46,128 bases of DNA from Cupriavidus sp. IDO. GTDB lineage: Bacteria > Pseudomonadota > Gammaproteobacteria > Burkholderiales > Burkholderiaceae. The DNA lies in contig NZ_JWMA01000013.1 of NCBI RefSeq assembly GCF_000812465.1, forward strand, positions 1 to 46,128. The letters run 5' to 3'. Made by a program: the position numbers and the translations under genes. Below the pieces are notes generated by a model. That model did no database searches. It saw only the letters and a program-made list of their open reading frames with translations, and was not told where the DNA came from. Shown here in pieces: positions 1 through 7,363 of this stretch; the first letter of the stretch is position 1, and each line of letters starts with the position of its first letter.

Positions 1-102
1 CCCATCCCCTTGGTTCCGGTTGTTCAGACGACCAAGGTTAACAGCTTGCCGGAAAGGTTAACAGCCCCCTCTGGGTCTTTTTGAAACGGTCTCTAAGGCA
101 GG

Positions 103-357
103 ATGAACCGTTCTGATAACACTGTCTCGTATAAAGGCGTACGTGCTGGCCTTTACGCATCGCTGCAGCATGAGCTTGCCGGCAAGGGTGTGCGGGTCCA
201 GGCCGTGCTGCCAGGGGCAACCCGGACCGAGTTCTGGAACACCGCCGGCTAGGCGATCGAGAACCTGCCGCAAGCATGGGTCATGCGTGCCGACGACCTG
301 GTCGACGCCGGCCTGGCAGGACTGGCCTTGATGGGGAGGGAGGGTTTATGGTTTTGA
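103..357 (+). pseudogene. C-terminal fragment of a short-chain dehydrogenase (SDR), broken
   Basis: The frame from the ATG at 103 reads through a segment typical of the back half of an SDR Rossmann domain: an ELAGKGVRVQAVLPGATRTEF stretch corresponds to the helix after the catalytic Tyr-Lys and the following PG..T motif. A TAG at 250-252 interrupts the frame. Beyond it the same frame continues with recognisable SDR tail (IENLPQAWVM, then a DDLVDAGLAGLAL helix) to a TGA at 355-357. The N-terminal NAD-binding GxxxGxG half is absent. I read this as a degraded remnant; the specific substrate cannot be told. It is convergent with the DUF1003 gene on the other strand and overlaps that gene's end by a few bases. 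Confidence 0.6.
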
Positions 358-894
358 GTCTTTTTGCAAGAGCTTCTCGTGCAACTCGACGGTCAGCGTT
401 TCGACACGCACAGTTAATTTTTGGGTAAGTTCGGTCAGTTCCGTATTCCGCTGCAGCAACTCCAGCAGTTGTGCCGCGTTTTGCGCGGCAATTGCCTGCC
501 GCTGCTCGTTAGCGACAGCAAGGGCCTCCCTGTGTTGCGCGTCAGCCTCGGCGTGCGCGTTGTCTCGCGCTGCCTGTCGCGTCTGAGCAAGCAAAATGAG
601 CGGCGCGGCATAGGCTGCTTGGAGACTGAATGCCAGATTAAGGAGAATGAATGGGTAGACGTCGAACCTGGTGAAACCGAAGGCGTTCACCCCAATCCAG
701 ATGGCGACGATTACCGTCTGTGCCCCTAAAAAAACGGGCGTCCCAAAAAAACGCGCGAAGGCTTCGGCCTTGAGCGCGAACCTGTCGTTGCCGAACGCCG
801 GGGCAAGATGTGCGTGAGGCCGGTGGAAGCGAAAGTGATCAACGTTCGGAACGTCGAACGGAGCGGCATGGGAGCCGGAGTTCGGTGTTTTCAT
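346..894 (-). CDS. DUF1003 family membrane protein
   Basis: A 182-residue protein with the DUF1003 pattern: a basic/aromatic lead-in around residues 35-50 (FALKAEAFARFFGTP), a first membrane helix (about 52-75, QTVIVAIWIGVNAF), the conserved DVYPFILLNLAFSLQAAYAAP stretch with the second helix (about 78-100), then LILLAQTRQAARDN. The remaining 80 residues form a long Ala/Glu/Gln-rich amphipathic helix, probably coiled coil, rich in TELTQKL-type heptads. The family is widespread in proteobacteria and its biochemical role is not established. Start chosen at the ATG at 892-894, which has a GGGGAA purine stretch just upstream. No obvious operon partner. Confidence 0.85.
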   Translation of the reverse strand: MKTPNSGSHAAPFDVPNVDHFRFHRPHAHLAPAFGNDRFALKAEAFARFFGTPVFLGAQTVIVAIWIGVNAFGFTRFDVYPFILLNLAFSLQAAYAAPLILLAQTRQAARDNAHAEADAQHREALAVANEQRQAIAAQNAAQLLELLQRNTELTELTQKLTVRVETLTVELHEKLLQKDSKP

Positions 895-1435
895 ACATTC
901 CCCAAGTAAGTAATTGTTCGAGACCAGTCCGCAGCAACGTCTGCGGCACTATACCGAGGAAGGAGACACTCAATGAAGAACGGAAGCCTATCGTCAGACC
1001 ATTCCTCACCGCAGGCAACGCGGCGGGGGAGCGAACAGAGTGTAGTACGAAACACCCGCAGAACGATTTCACGAATCCGTTGCATCCAGCGGATTCCATC
1101 AGGGACCGCAGGCATGTGCCCGAACCAAGTCCGGATACATGGCTGCAATCCTCCTTTCTCACCGTCGACGATGCGCGAAGCTTGGCAAATCGGGGGCGTC
1201 CATAGCTGACTCCTCGCTCCGGCTCGACGCCGTTGCCCTTTCAGGCATGAGGCGAGGTCTCCCCAGGTAAGAACGCACTCCTTCGCTGCACAACCGCCGG
1301 ATTTATGCCGCCTTCCCTTGATCACGAGAACTTCGCGGTTCTATGCCCGCTCGCCCTGGTCGGCACCGCCTTCGATCCGGTTCGTGTTCCTCGGCTCGCA
1401 GCTTCCTCCCCACGGTCGGTCGCCCTTTAGCGGTG
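895..1435. other. Intergenic stretch with no convincing gene; part resembles group II intron RNA
   Basis: No coding frame here resembles a known protein. A 78-codon plus-strand frame at 973-1209 has a good Shine-Dalgarno (AAGGAGA, seven bases before ATG), but its composition (many Arg, Ser, Pro) is unlike the neighbours and I recognise nothing in it. A small hairpin (CCGCAG/CTGCGG) lies at 929-946. On the minus strand, about 1200-1435 has the texture of structured intron RNA rather than protein-coding DNA, including a CTGGGGAGACCTCGCC stretch and a GAGGAGTCAGC motif of the kind I associate with the region ahead of group II intron reverse transcriptases. It may be the remnant of a second intron. 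Confidence 0.35.
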
Positions 1436-1474
1436 GTAAGTAGGCCGGAGGAATTTCACCTCCAGCCTCTCTCA

Positions 1475-1508
1475 GAACCGGACGTGAGCCTCGCGACTCA
1501 TCCGGCTC
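1475..1508 (-). ncRNA. Group II intron domain V (catalytic hairpin)
   Basis: A 34-nt hairpin read on the minus strand: lower stem GAGCCGG with CCGGTTC, a two-base bulge region, upper stem TGAGTC with GGCTCA, closed by a GCGA tetraloop. This is the standard domain V architecture. It is followed after about 10 nt by a domain VI-like stem (GGCTGGAGG with CCTCCGGCC, 1443-1466), which would carry the branch-point adenosine. Confidence 0.88.
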
Positions 1509-1523
1509 CCATCATCCAACCTT

Positions 1524-2753
1524 TCACGTCATGCGCCAGTGCTCGAACATTCCTGGGCAAGCGTCCTTGATCTTGCACAGCCACTCTCCGCTGCCTCGTT
1601 TGCGACGTTGCAGTGATTTGTACTTGCGCCGCGCCCAACGCTCGAGCCTGTAGTCCATATAGCGCCACAGGTCGCGCAAGGCGCTCGGATAGAACGCTCC
1701 GTAGTAGTTCCACCACCCGCGCACTGCGGGATTGCATTGCTGTGCCAACTCCGCCAGGGTTGCTGGCGTTTGCTGCGTGAGTCGCCACCGTCTAACGCTC
1801 TGTCGCATCCGCTTCAAGGCCGCCTCACTCACTCCCGGTAGGAAGCTGGTGAATAGGCAGCCCTGCCGGTTCTTCGCGTAGCGCGGCCGGAACGTGAAGC
1901 CCAGGAACGTGAAACTCACGTCCGAATAGGCTTGCGTTCGGTTACTGTCCTTGCAATACACGACCTTGGATTTCTCCGGGTGCATCGTCAATCCACATTC
2001 GGCCAGCCGGCAGGCAATGGCCTTCATCACCTCTTGCGCTTCTTCCTCGCTGTGGCAGTGCACCACGGCATCATCGGCGTAACGGGCAAAGGGGCAGTGG
2101 ACAAACATACGCTGCATCCAGCAGTCGAACGCGTAGTGCATGAACAAGTTCATCAAGATCGGACTGATCACACCGCCTTGGGGGGTACCCCTATCCCTTG
2201 TAAGGCGAGTTCCCTCCCCAGTCTCGAACGGCGCCCGTAGCCACCGCCCGATGTACAGCACGATCCAATCTTCCTTGATGTGCCTGCGAACCGCCTTCTC
2301 CAGCAGCGCATGATCGATTTGATCGAACGCTGCCTTGATGTCAAACTCCACGACCCAGTCATATTGCCAACACCGCTGTCGGGTGACAGCAACTGCCTGT
2401 TTCGCCGAACGCCCCGGTCGATACCCATAGGAATCCCTATGGAAGATCGGATCGAGAATCGGCTCTATGAGAAATTTGACGACGGTCTGCGCAATGCGAT
2501 CCGCAACGGTGGGCACGCCCAGCTTTCTCGTCCCACCCGAGGCCTTGGGAATCTCCACTTGCTTGACCGGCGGCGGGAAGTACGACCCCGACGACATTCG
2601 GTTCCATAGCTTGTACAAATTCCTCGACAGGTCCCGCTCGAACTCGACGATGGTCTCATCGTCAATGCCGGCGGCCCCTCGGTTGGCCTTGACTTGCTGG
2701 TACGCCTCCCAAACAGTGCGCTTGGCAATGCTGTAAGGTTTCGCCGAGTTCAC
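1524..2753 (-). CDS. ltrA: Group II intron reverse transcriptase/maturase
   Basis: A 409-residue intron-encoded protein. The RT domain spans about residues 15-285: RT2-type KLGVPTVADRIAQTVV near 77-92, FDIKAAFDQIDH near 137-148, TPQGGVISP at 190-198, and the catalytic YADD box at 225-228 (FARYADDAVVHC). The maturase (GIIM) domain lies at about 295-380 and contains the RGWWNYYG motif. The protein ends shortly after and shows no Cys/His-rich HNH endonuclease domain, so mobility would rely on target primed cDNA synthesis without bottom-strand cleavage. Start is a GTG at 2751-2753 preceded by GGGGAGGAG. It would splice its own host intron and reverse-transcribe it into new sites. The frame is intact. 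Confidence 0.93.
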   Translation of the reverse strand: MNSAKPYSIAKRTVWEAYQQVKANRGAAGIDDETIVEFERDLSRNLYKLWNRMSSGSYFPPPVKQVEIPKASGGTRKLGVPTVADRIAQTVVKFLIEPILDPIFHRDSYGYRPGRSAKQAVAVTRQRCWQYDWVVEFDIKAAFDQIDHALLEKAVRRHIKEDWIVLYIGRWLRAPFETGEGTRLTRDRGTPQGGVISPILMNLFMHYAFDCWMQRMFVHCPFARYADDAVVHCHSEEEAQEVMKAIACRLAECGLTMHPEKSKVVYCKDSNRTQAYSDVSFTFLGFTFRPRYAKNRQGCLFTSFLPGVSEAALKRMRQSVRRWRLTQQTPATLAELAQQCNPAVRGWWNYYGAFYPSALRDLWRYMDYRLERWARRKYKSLQRRKRGSGEWLCKIKDACPGMFEHWRMT

Positions 2754-3350
2754 ATCACTCCTCCCCGCAGGTTGGTAATGTTCGTCGGCAGGATAACGCC
2801 ACCCCTTCGCTCCACCCTCATTACAAGGGCTTCATCACTACTACGGGCGGCTCCGCCCCTCGCTTCGGCATCGGTATTCTTCCTTGCGGTGTTTGCCACT
2901 TGTCATTTCCCTTCTCATCCGAAACAAGGTTCTCACGTTCCATGCCTGAGCCTGCATTGAGATCATGCCGCCTATACACCGGCTGCCACCGGGGCCGTAA
3001 ACAGGTATCGCCCCGATTGCTCCTGGGGTAAGCGCACGCCCCCAGTTTTGACAGCGCCTTGGAAGTAACGATGCGTCATCGGACGGTTCACTTTCGTTCA
3101 TCTTCTCAACGCCTACCTGCCACCCTCTTGGGTGACTTTTCCCCAGTCGCTCACCACCACGTCTTTTGCTCGCAGCAGCACTGGGCGGTTTGAAGCCTGC
3201 TCCTGCAAGCCGACTTCGGGAGGCCTACTCCCATCTCAGTCACAGCACCACGAACTCACGTTCGTGTTCGTGACACACTGCGCTTCGCTTCGCTCGCTGT
3301 GATCAACTTACGGGGGGACACCCACAAGAGTGCGCCCATGCTCGGCGCAC

Positions 3351-3386
3351 ATAAAAAATGCCGTTCGGTTCTTAACTGAACGGCCT
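3351..3386 (-). terminator. Rho-independent terminator, used as the group II intron target
   Basis: On the minus strand GCCGTTC...GAACGGC pairs perfectly (7 bp), extended by an internal GTT/AAC pair and an AAG loop, and is followed by ATTTTTTAT. The intron starts on the very next base. The most likely gene ending here is the minus-strand Gln-rich protein at 3622-3867, about 240 bases upstream. Confidence 0.75.
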
Positions 3387-3621
3387 TACCCCCCAGGAAG
3401 GCGTCCAACACGCCAGCCGACGCGAGTCCTGTGCACAGTGTATTGGTGCGCAGGACCTGGGCCCGCGGCGGGTAATGTGACAGCCTCCTCGAAGGTGCCG
3501 CCCGCCGACATGCTGCGCACATCAGGCAAAAAGCCGCCTTCACGCATGCACGCGGAAGCGGCGCTTGGCGGCGGCCTGGATTGCCGCCGCAAGCTCTTTT
3601 AGCCTTTATGCCAGCAGGTAA
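3387..3621. other. Non-coding or degenerate stretch
   Basis: I see no supported gene. A minus-strand frame contains a short segment (FLPDVRSMSAGGTFEEAV) that faintly resembles the antitoxin HicB pattern (PDLPGC.SAGDT.EEAL), but it lacks the rest of the domain. It could be a remnant or chance. Confidence 0.25.
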
Positions 3622-3867
3622 TTAGCGCTGGCCTTGCTGGCCGCCCTTCTGGCCTTGCTGGTTCTGCTGCCCAGCCTGGTCGGTCCGTTGGCCTTGTTGC
3701 CCTCCCTTGTCGTGCTGGCCGCCTTGTTGGCCTTGGCCACGATCCTGTTGCTGTTGTTGGCCGCCCTTCTGGTCCTGGCTGCCGGACTGGCCGCCTTGCT
3801 GGCCGGATTGCTGCTGTTGCTTGCTTTGGTCTCGCTGGCCTTGGCCGGGTTGCTGTTGCTGTCCCAT
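3622..3867 (-). CDS. Gln/Gly-rich low-complexity small protein
   Basis: An 81-residue protein made almost entirely of Gln, Gly, Lys, Asp and Arg in degenerate short repeats (GQQGGQ, DQKGGQQQQQ, KGGQQGQR). It has no hydrophobic segment, signal peptide or Cys. I chose the second ATG (3865-3867), which has GGAGAG five bases upstream, over longer in-frame starts whose extra residues have a different composition. The protein should be intrinsically disordered and highly hydrophilic, reminiscent of hydrophilin-type stress proteins, but no family is recognised and the function is unknown. The upstream DNA contains AT-rich palindromes. Confidence 0.6.
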   Translation of the reverse strand: MGQQQQPGQGQRDQSKQQQQSGQQGGQSGSQDQKGGQQQQQDRGQGQQGGQHDKGGQQGQRTDQAGQQNQQGQKGGQQGQR

Positions 3868-3970
3868 CGTGCTCTCCATGGCGCGGCGGAATGCCGCGTT
3901 TATGAAAGGGTGCAAGCTGCGTGCCACGCTTCGGGCCGCATGCCACCTCTCGATCAGTCGAAATCTAGCG

Positions 3971-4016
3971 CCAATAATTATTGCTAGCCAATAATTCACA
4001 CTAATTGCTGGCCAGC
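3971..4016. promoter_or_regulatory. AT-rich palindromic cluster upstream of the Gln-rich gene
   Basis: CCAATAATT occurs twice as a direct repeat (3971-3979 and 3988-3996). AATTATTG (3976-3983) and CAATAATT (3989-3996) form an inverted repeat around CTAGC. A related AATTGCTGGCC follows. The run is much more AT-rich than its surroundings and lies about 100 bases upstream of the minus-strand Gln-rich gene, a plausible promoter/operator position. The regulator is unknown. Confidence 0.4.
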
Positions 4017-4047
4017 AAACACGCTACCGGTCGCCCTCCATGCAGGC

Positions 4048-4117
4048 CCCATCGGAGAACACGGCGCGCCGATCACTTACATCCGAGCTCCATCGGAGAA
4101 CACGTCGCGCCGGTCAG
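4048..4117. repeat. Two-copy short direct repeat with a GC-rich palindromic core
   Basis: CCATCGGAGAACACG followed by G/T, CGCGCCG, A/G and TCA appears at about 4049-4076 and again at 4090-4117, a 41-base spacing (roughly four helical turns). It lies in a 327-base gap between the Gln-rich gene and the left border of duplicated copy A. It might be a pair of protein-binding sites; nothing identifies the factor. Confidence 0.45.
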
Positions 4118-4326
4118 TCACCCGGGGCACCGTCCCTAGCATAGGCCCGTAAGCGTCACGCCGACACATCGCAGCAGATAGTTTTCTTATCGGGCTTATG
4201 ACGCGCGGCTATATGAGATCGCGGCACCCGTGACGCGCACGCCGGGCGCGCGCAATACATACACCATTTCGTAATGGCCGCGGCTTGCAGGCAGAGCGGC
4301 GCGCCAGGTGCCGCAACCTTTGCACC

Positions 4327-5046
4327 TCAAGTCGCCGACAGGTCAGGCAACAAGCGATCAAACTCCCGCTTCACGACCGCGTAGCATTCGCATACGCGTT
4401 TTTCCAGCCCCACCCGGTCGAGTACCGCTATATGCCCATGGCTGTAGCGGATCAGGCCCGCGGCCTGGAGTTTCAAGGCGGCCTCGGTCACGCCGGAGCG
4501 CCGCACCCCGAGCATATTGGCAATGAGTTCCTGCGTCATCGTCAGGTCATTGGAGGGCAGTCGGTCGATGCTCAGCAGCAGCCATCGGCACAGTTGCTGG
4601 TCGATGGAGTGATGGCGGTTGCATACCGCGGTTTGCGCCATCTGGGTAATGAGCGCCTGGGTATAGCGCAGCAACAGGCGCTGCAGAGCTCCGCCCCGCA
4701 CGAACTCCTGCTTCAGGATCGTTGCGCTCAGGCGGTATCCGTGCCCGGCGCTTTGCACGATGGCGCGGCTTGGGGTCGTTTCGCCCCCCATGAAAATGGC
4801 AATCCCGACCATCCCCTCATTGCCCACGATTGCAATCTCGGCGGAGGCCCCGTCTTCCATCACGTACAGTAGCGAAATGATCGAATCGGTCGGGAAATAG
4901 ACGTAGCCTTGTTGATCTCCTGACTCGTACACGACATGGGCCAGCGGCAACTCAACCAGCGTCAGGTGTGGTGCGAGGCGCTCCCAGTCGACGGCCGGCA
5001 GCGCAGCGAGAAGGTGGTTGGACTTCGGATCGTGCGTGACGCTCAT
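4327..5046 (-). CDS. Crp/Fnr-family transcriptional regulator (copy A)
   Basis: A 239-residue protein with an N-terminal cyclic-nucleotide-binding-like beta roll (about 25-130; VYFPTDSIISLLYVMEDG, EIAIVGNEGMVG) and a C-terminal winged helix (about 150-225; LTMTQELIANMLGVRRSGVT with the recognition helix near 185-200). It has no Fnr-type N-terminal Cys cluster, and the arginine/glutamate set for cAMP is not obvious, so the effector is unknown. It differs from copy B at one residue that I can see (EKRVC here, ENRVC in B). It is transcribed divergently from the synthase gene, so it may control that gene and itself. The regulator is intact although its likely target in this copy is destroyed. Confidence 0.9.
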   Translation of the reverse strand: MSVTHDPKSNHLLAALPAVDWERLAPHLTLVELPLAHVVYESGDQQGYVYFPTDSIISLLYVMEDGASAEIAIVGNEGMVGIAIFMGGETTPSRAIVQSAGHGYRLSATILKQEFVRGGALQRLLLRYTQALITQMAQTAVCNRHHSIDQQLCRWLLLSIDRLPSNDLTMTQELIANMLGVRRSGVTEAALKLQAAGLIRYSHGHIAVLDRVGLEKRVCECYAVVKREFDRLLPDLSAT

Positions 5047-5371
5047 GACTACCGCTCAGGACAGGTTGATATCAGTCGACCTTGCCCGGGGCCTGGTGCC
5101 CAGACCACGGGACGGTAGAGGATCACTTGCCTTTGCCAATATAGGTCAGCGGGTGGACAAGGCAAATTCCGCACAAGAGTGCACTTAAAGCCACGCCAAT
5201 TTCAGCGGATGCGCACTCCCGGGTTTTCCCCTGCCCGCTCCGGGCAATCTGACTGCAATGGAATAAATGTCCCGATCCGTACGCCTGCGGACGGCATTCG
5301 TCCCCTCTCCGGCTCATATTCCACAGCGGTGCGCAGCTTTCCGGCATCTGAAGTCAAGCAAGGGATGACGA
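5047..5371. promoter_or_regulatory. Divergent intergenic region between the Crp gene and the decayed synthase gene (copy A)
   Basis: This region is nearly identical to 33582-33971. It holds AGTGCACT, a perfect palindrome at 5178-5185 inside AAGAGTGCACTT, and a TTGATATCA element near 5056-5065. Either might be an operator for the adjacent Crp-type protein, but I see no canonical TGTGA-N6-TCACA or TTGAT-N4-ATCAA site. A 74-codon minus-strand frame here is probably not a gene. Confidence 0.4.
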
Positions 5372-6085
5372 GTGCCCGCGGCAACAATGGTGCCACGGCG
5401 CCTTTTTGCTTCCCGGACCGCTGATTGGTCCCGTCCATGGCTCGCGGAGGGGCCATTCACAGGCTATCCGCGCGTCTTCGGGCTGCCCTGGGCCTTTGTC
5501 GCCCACACCGACAGCTACCTCGACCCCGACATCCTGCGCCGCTTCATCGCCGCCTATCAGCGCGTCCAGCCGCTGACGATCGGCGAACTGTGGGCGGTGG
5601 CGATCACGCTGCGCATTGTTCTGATCGAGAACCTGCGCAGGCTCACCGGGCAAATCACCGCCGGCCGGGTTGCCCGCGCCGATGCGGATGCGCTGGCCGT
5701 GCGGCTGCTGGCCACAGGGGGTGCCCGCACGGCACTCGAAACGGATATTGCCGCGCGCCCTGCTGCGCCGCTTTCCGAGTTGTTTGCCGCGCAACTCGCC
5801 AGACGCCTGGCACTTCGGTCGATGAGGTAGTGCTGCACGCGCAGCAGCGGCAAGGCGCCCCCAAACGTGACGGTGCGCAACATCATCACGAGCATGCGGC
5901 TGATTATCGACTGGGCTGAGTGGTTCGAGAGCGTCAGCCTGGTCGACGCGCGGCTGCGCGGGGGCAGCGCCTTTGCCGAGATGAATTTTCCGACCCGAAA
6001 CCTGTACCGCAACGCCATTGAGGAACTCGCGCGCGGCGCCTCCTGCCCGGAACTCAAGGTTGCCGAGCTGGCGCTCAGCGCCACG
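5372..6085 (+). pseudogene. Decayed 5' remnant of the cyclic beta-1,2-glucan synthase gene (copy A)
   Basis: The reading frames match residues about 130-370 of the intact synthase at 33972-42530 (AEGPFTGYPRVFGL; then NIITSMRLI...EWFESVSLVDARLR). Alignment by eye against copy B shows a deletion of about 371 bases right after the start region (junction at 5439/5440), a deletion of about 64 bases near 5810, a one-base insertion in the C-run near 5862, a 6-base deletion near 5904, and loss of everything after about 6085 (roughly 7.4 kb in B). It cannot encode an active enzyme: the glucosyltransferase, glycoamylase-like and phosphorylase-like domains are all gone. Confidence 0.92.
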
Positions 6086-6120
6086 CCAATACCCTGACCC
6101 CATCTACAGCGCACAGCACG

Positions 6121-6441
6121 CGCACCGGGCCGGCTGGCGACAAGATCACGGCCGCATTTGGCCTGATCCTGGCGCTCGTCGCCATGTCCGCCGCGCCGGC
6201 ATCTGGCGCAGTCGACCACCATGGGCCCACCTCGCAGCGGAATGCCTGGAGCCATGAGGATTCGCATGGCGCCAACCATCGGAACAGCCACCGCGATCAG
6301 CACAATACTTACTACCGGAGCGGCGGCAATGACTATCACGGCGTCTACCGCGATCCCTATGTCTACGCCCCGCCACCAGTGACCTATGTACCCGAGGCAA
6401 CGCCGGGAATCACTCCCTTCTTCCCCCTGCAGTTTCGTTGA
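6121..6441 (+). pseudogene. His-rich exported protein, 5'-truncated at a deletion junction
   Basis: The frame encodes a signal-peptide-like hydrophobic run (KITAAFGLILALVAMSAAPASGA) followed by a His/Asn/Arg/Tyr-rich hydrophilic body (SHEDSHGANHRNSHRDQ) and a C-terminus YAPPPVTYVPEATPG with FFPLQF, a tail common on small exported proteins of Cupriavidus/Ralstonia-type genomes. There is no ATG, GTG or TTG ahead of the signal peptide. The first ATG (6184) is inside the hydrophobic core and would yield a leaderless protein. The start was probably lost with the deletion that removed the end of the synthase gene. No equivalent exists in copy B. Metal binding is suggested only by the histidines. 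Confidence 0.55.
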
Positions 6442-6698
6442 GCAGGGGGAGTACCGGAATGCCTGAAGGTGCCTCTCTCATGCGTACGGCACCGGACTGA
6501 CTTGAGATTCCATCACAATTATCCTGGTCAGGATGAGGATGTTTCTCGAAGTGGGAGCAACAAGTACTTCAGCGAATCCCTCGAATCGGTGTTCTGGATT
6601 TCATGGCATGGCCATCGACAACGCGATCCGCTAGAACGGCTGCCATCCGCCTGGTTGAATCAGCGCAAGGCATGTTTTTGCAGAACAAGGAGCGCATC

Positions 6699-6857
6699 AT
6701 GTCAATTGGACTCTTGTTGTTGATTGTCTTGGCTATCTTCCTCGTGGGGGCAATCCCCACCTGGTCGTACAGCAGCGGATGGGGCTACGCGCCATCAGGC
6801 ACTCTCGGGGTGCTTTTGGTTGTGGTCCTTGTCCTGTTGCTGCTGGGCAGACTCTGA
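6699..6857 (+). CDS. DUF3309 small membrane protein (copy A)
   Basis: A 52-residue protein, nearly all membrane: helix 1 (about 3-18, IGLLLLIVLAIFLVGA), the conserved loop PTWSYSSGWGYAPSG, and helix 2 (about 35-50). This is the DUF3309 signature. Start ATG at 6699 with AAGGAGCG upstream. The protein is identical in sequence to the copy B gene at 42794-42952, and a third, diverged paralog lies at 27924-28082. The function is unknown; such genes recur beside stress genes in proteobacteria. Confidence 0.85.
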   Translation: MSIGLLLLIVLAIFLVGAIPTWSYSSGWGYAPSGTLGVLLVVVLVLLLLGRL

Positions 6858-7058
6858 GGCGGGCTTTCGGAAACGTCCCGGACACCGTGAGCCGCCGTTG
6901 CAAGGCAGGCTCATGGCTGGCTTCCTGAATCGCCGAAATCCAATCTGAGGAGCGCGCTACCGGGCACGCGCTCGGTGACAACTTGGTTGCCACCTTCCAT
7001 CGCACGTGCCAGGTTGCCTCAGCATCCGGCTCGCAACACCGATAAAGAGGGACACATC

Positions 7059-7235
7059 ATGAACAAAGACCAAGTGAAGGGCCGGGTCACGGAGGCTGCC
7101 GGGAAAGTCAAGGAAGCCTTCGGCAAGATGACTGGAAACAAGCAAACCCAAGTTGCGGGAACGCTGAAGAAGGATCTTGGCAAGACGCAGGCAGCGTACG
7201 GCGACGTCAAGGCGGATATCAAGAAGGCTGAGTAA
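7059..7235 (+). CDS. CsbD family stress protein (copy A)
   Basis: A 58-residue hydrophilic, Lys-rich protein with the CsbD pattern: MNKDQVKGR, then AAGKVKEAFGKMTGN, then GTLKKDLGKTQAAYGD. CsbD proteins are general-stress proteins (sigma-B dependent in Bacillus) of unknown mechanism, predicted helical bundles. Start ATG at 7059 preceded by AAAGAGGGA. The copy B protein (43153-43329) has the same sequence. A strong stem-loop follows the gene at 7285-7318. Confidence 0.92.
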   Translation: MNKDQVKGRVTEAAGKVKEAFGKMTGNKQTQVAGTLKKDLGKTQAAYGDVKADIKKAE

Positions 7236-7284
7236 CAGAATATGGAGAGGGCGAGCACCCGAGCCAATGCACTGCCGGCACGAT

Positions 7285-7318
7285 GGCAAAGGCGGCGAGC
7301 CGACTGGCCGCCTTTGCC
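7285..7318 (+). terminator. Perfect 12-bp stem-loop after csbD (copy A)
   Basis: GGCAAAGGCGGC (7285-7296) pairs perfectly with GCCGCCTTTGCC (7307-7318) around a 10-base loop. It lies between CsbD and the 83-aa gene. No T-run follows, so it may be an attenuator, processing site or mRNA stabiliser rather than a classical terminator. The copy B stem at 43379-43412 is identical although its loop differs. Confidence 0.55.
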
Positions 7319-7363
7319 CGCCTTCGGCCTTTCCTCATTACATGCCGGCGTCAGGAGACAGCC

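Larger units (their letters stand above)
1436..3350 (-). mobile_element. Group II intron with its own reverse transcriptase/maturase, probably class C-like
   Basis: Read on the minus strand, the element begins GTGCGCCGAGCATGGGCGC (5' end at 3350, GTGCG start rule). It carries about 600 nt of structured RNA, then the RT gene, then a clear domain V at 1475-1508 (GAGCCGG.../...CCGGTTC arms with a GCGA tetraloop) and a domain VI stem at 1443-1466. The 3' end is taken as the AC of TACTTAC, near 1436, uncertain by several bases. Length is about 1.9 kb. The 5' junction lies directly after a terminator hairpin plus T-run. That insertion habit, together with a maturase lacking an endonuclease domain, is known for bacterial class C introns. 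The class assignment is inference. Confidence 0.88.

Noticed and set aside
973..1209. 78-codon plus-strand frame with a strong Shine-Dalgarno
   Set aside because: Composition is unlike neighbouring genes, no recognisable motif, and part lies opposite probable intron RNA. Not enough to call a gene.
3387..3600. HicB-like segment FLPDVRSMSAGGTFEEAV
   Set aside because: Only about 18 residues resemble HicB and no HicA partner or complete domain is present. Too weak to claim a toxin-antitoxin remnant.
3634..3987. Leu/Ala-rich plus-strand frame opposite the Gln-rich gene
   Set aside because: It is the antisense of CAG/GGC repeats, which gives Leu and Ala codons. No ribosome site, and the minus-strand gene has one.
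5123..5347. 74-codon minus-strand frame between the Crp and synthase genes, conserved in both copies
   Set aside because: Conservation is explained by the recent duplication of the whole region. It overlaps the expected divergent promoters, has no good ribosome site, and resembles no family.
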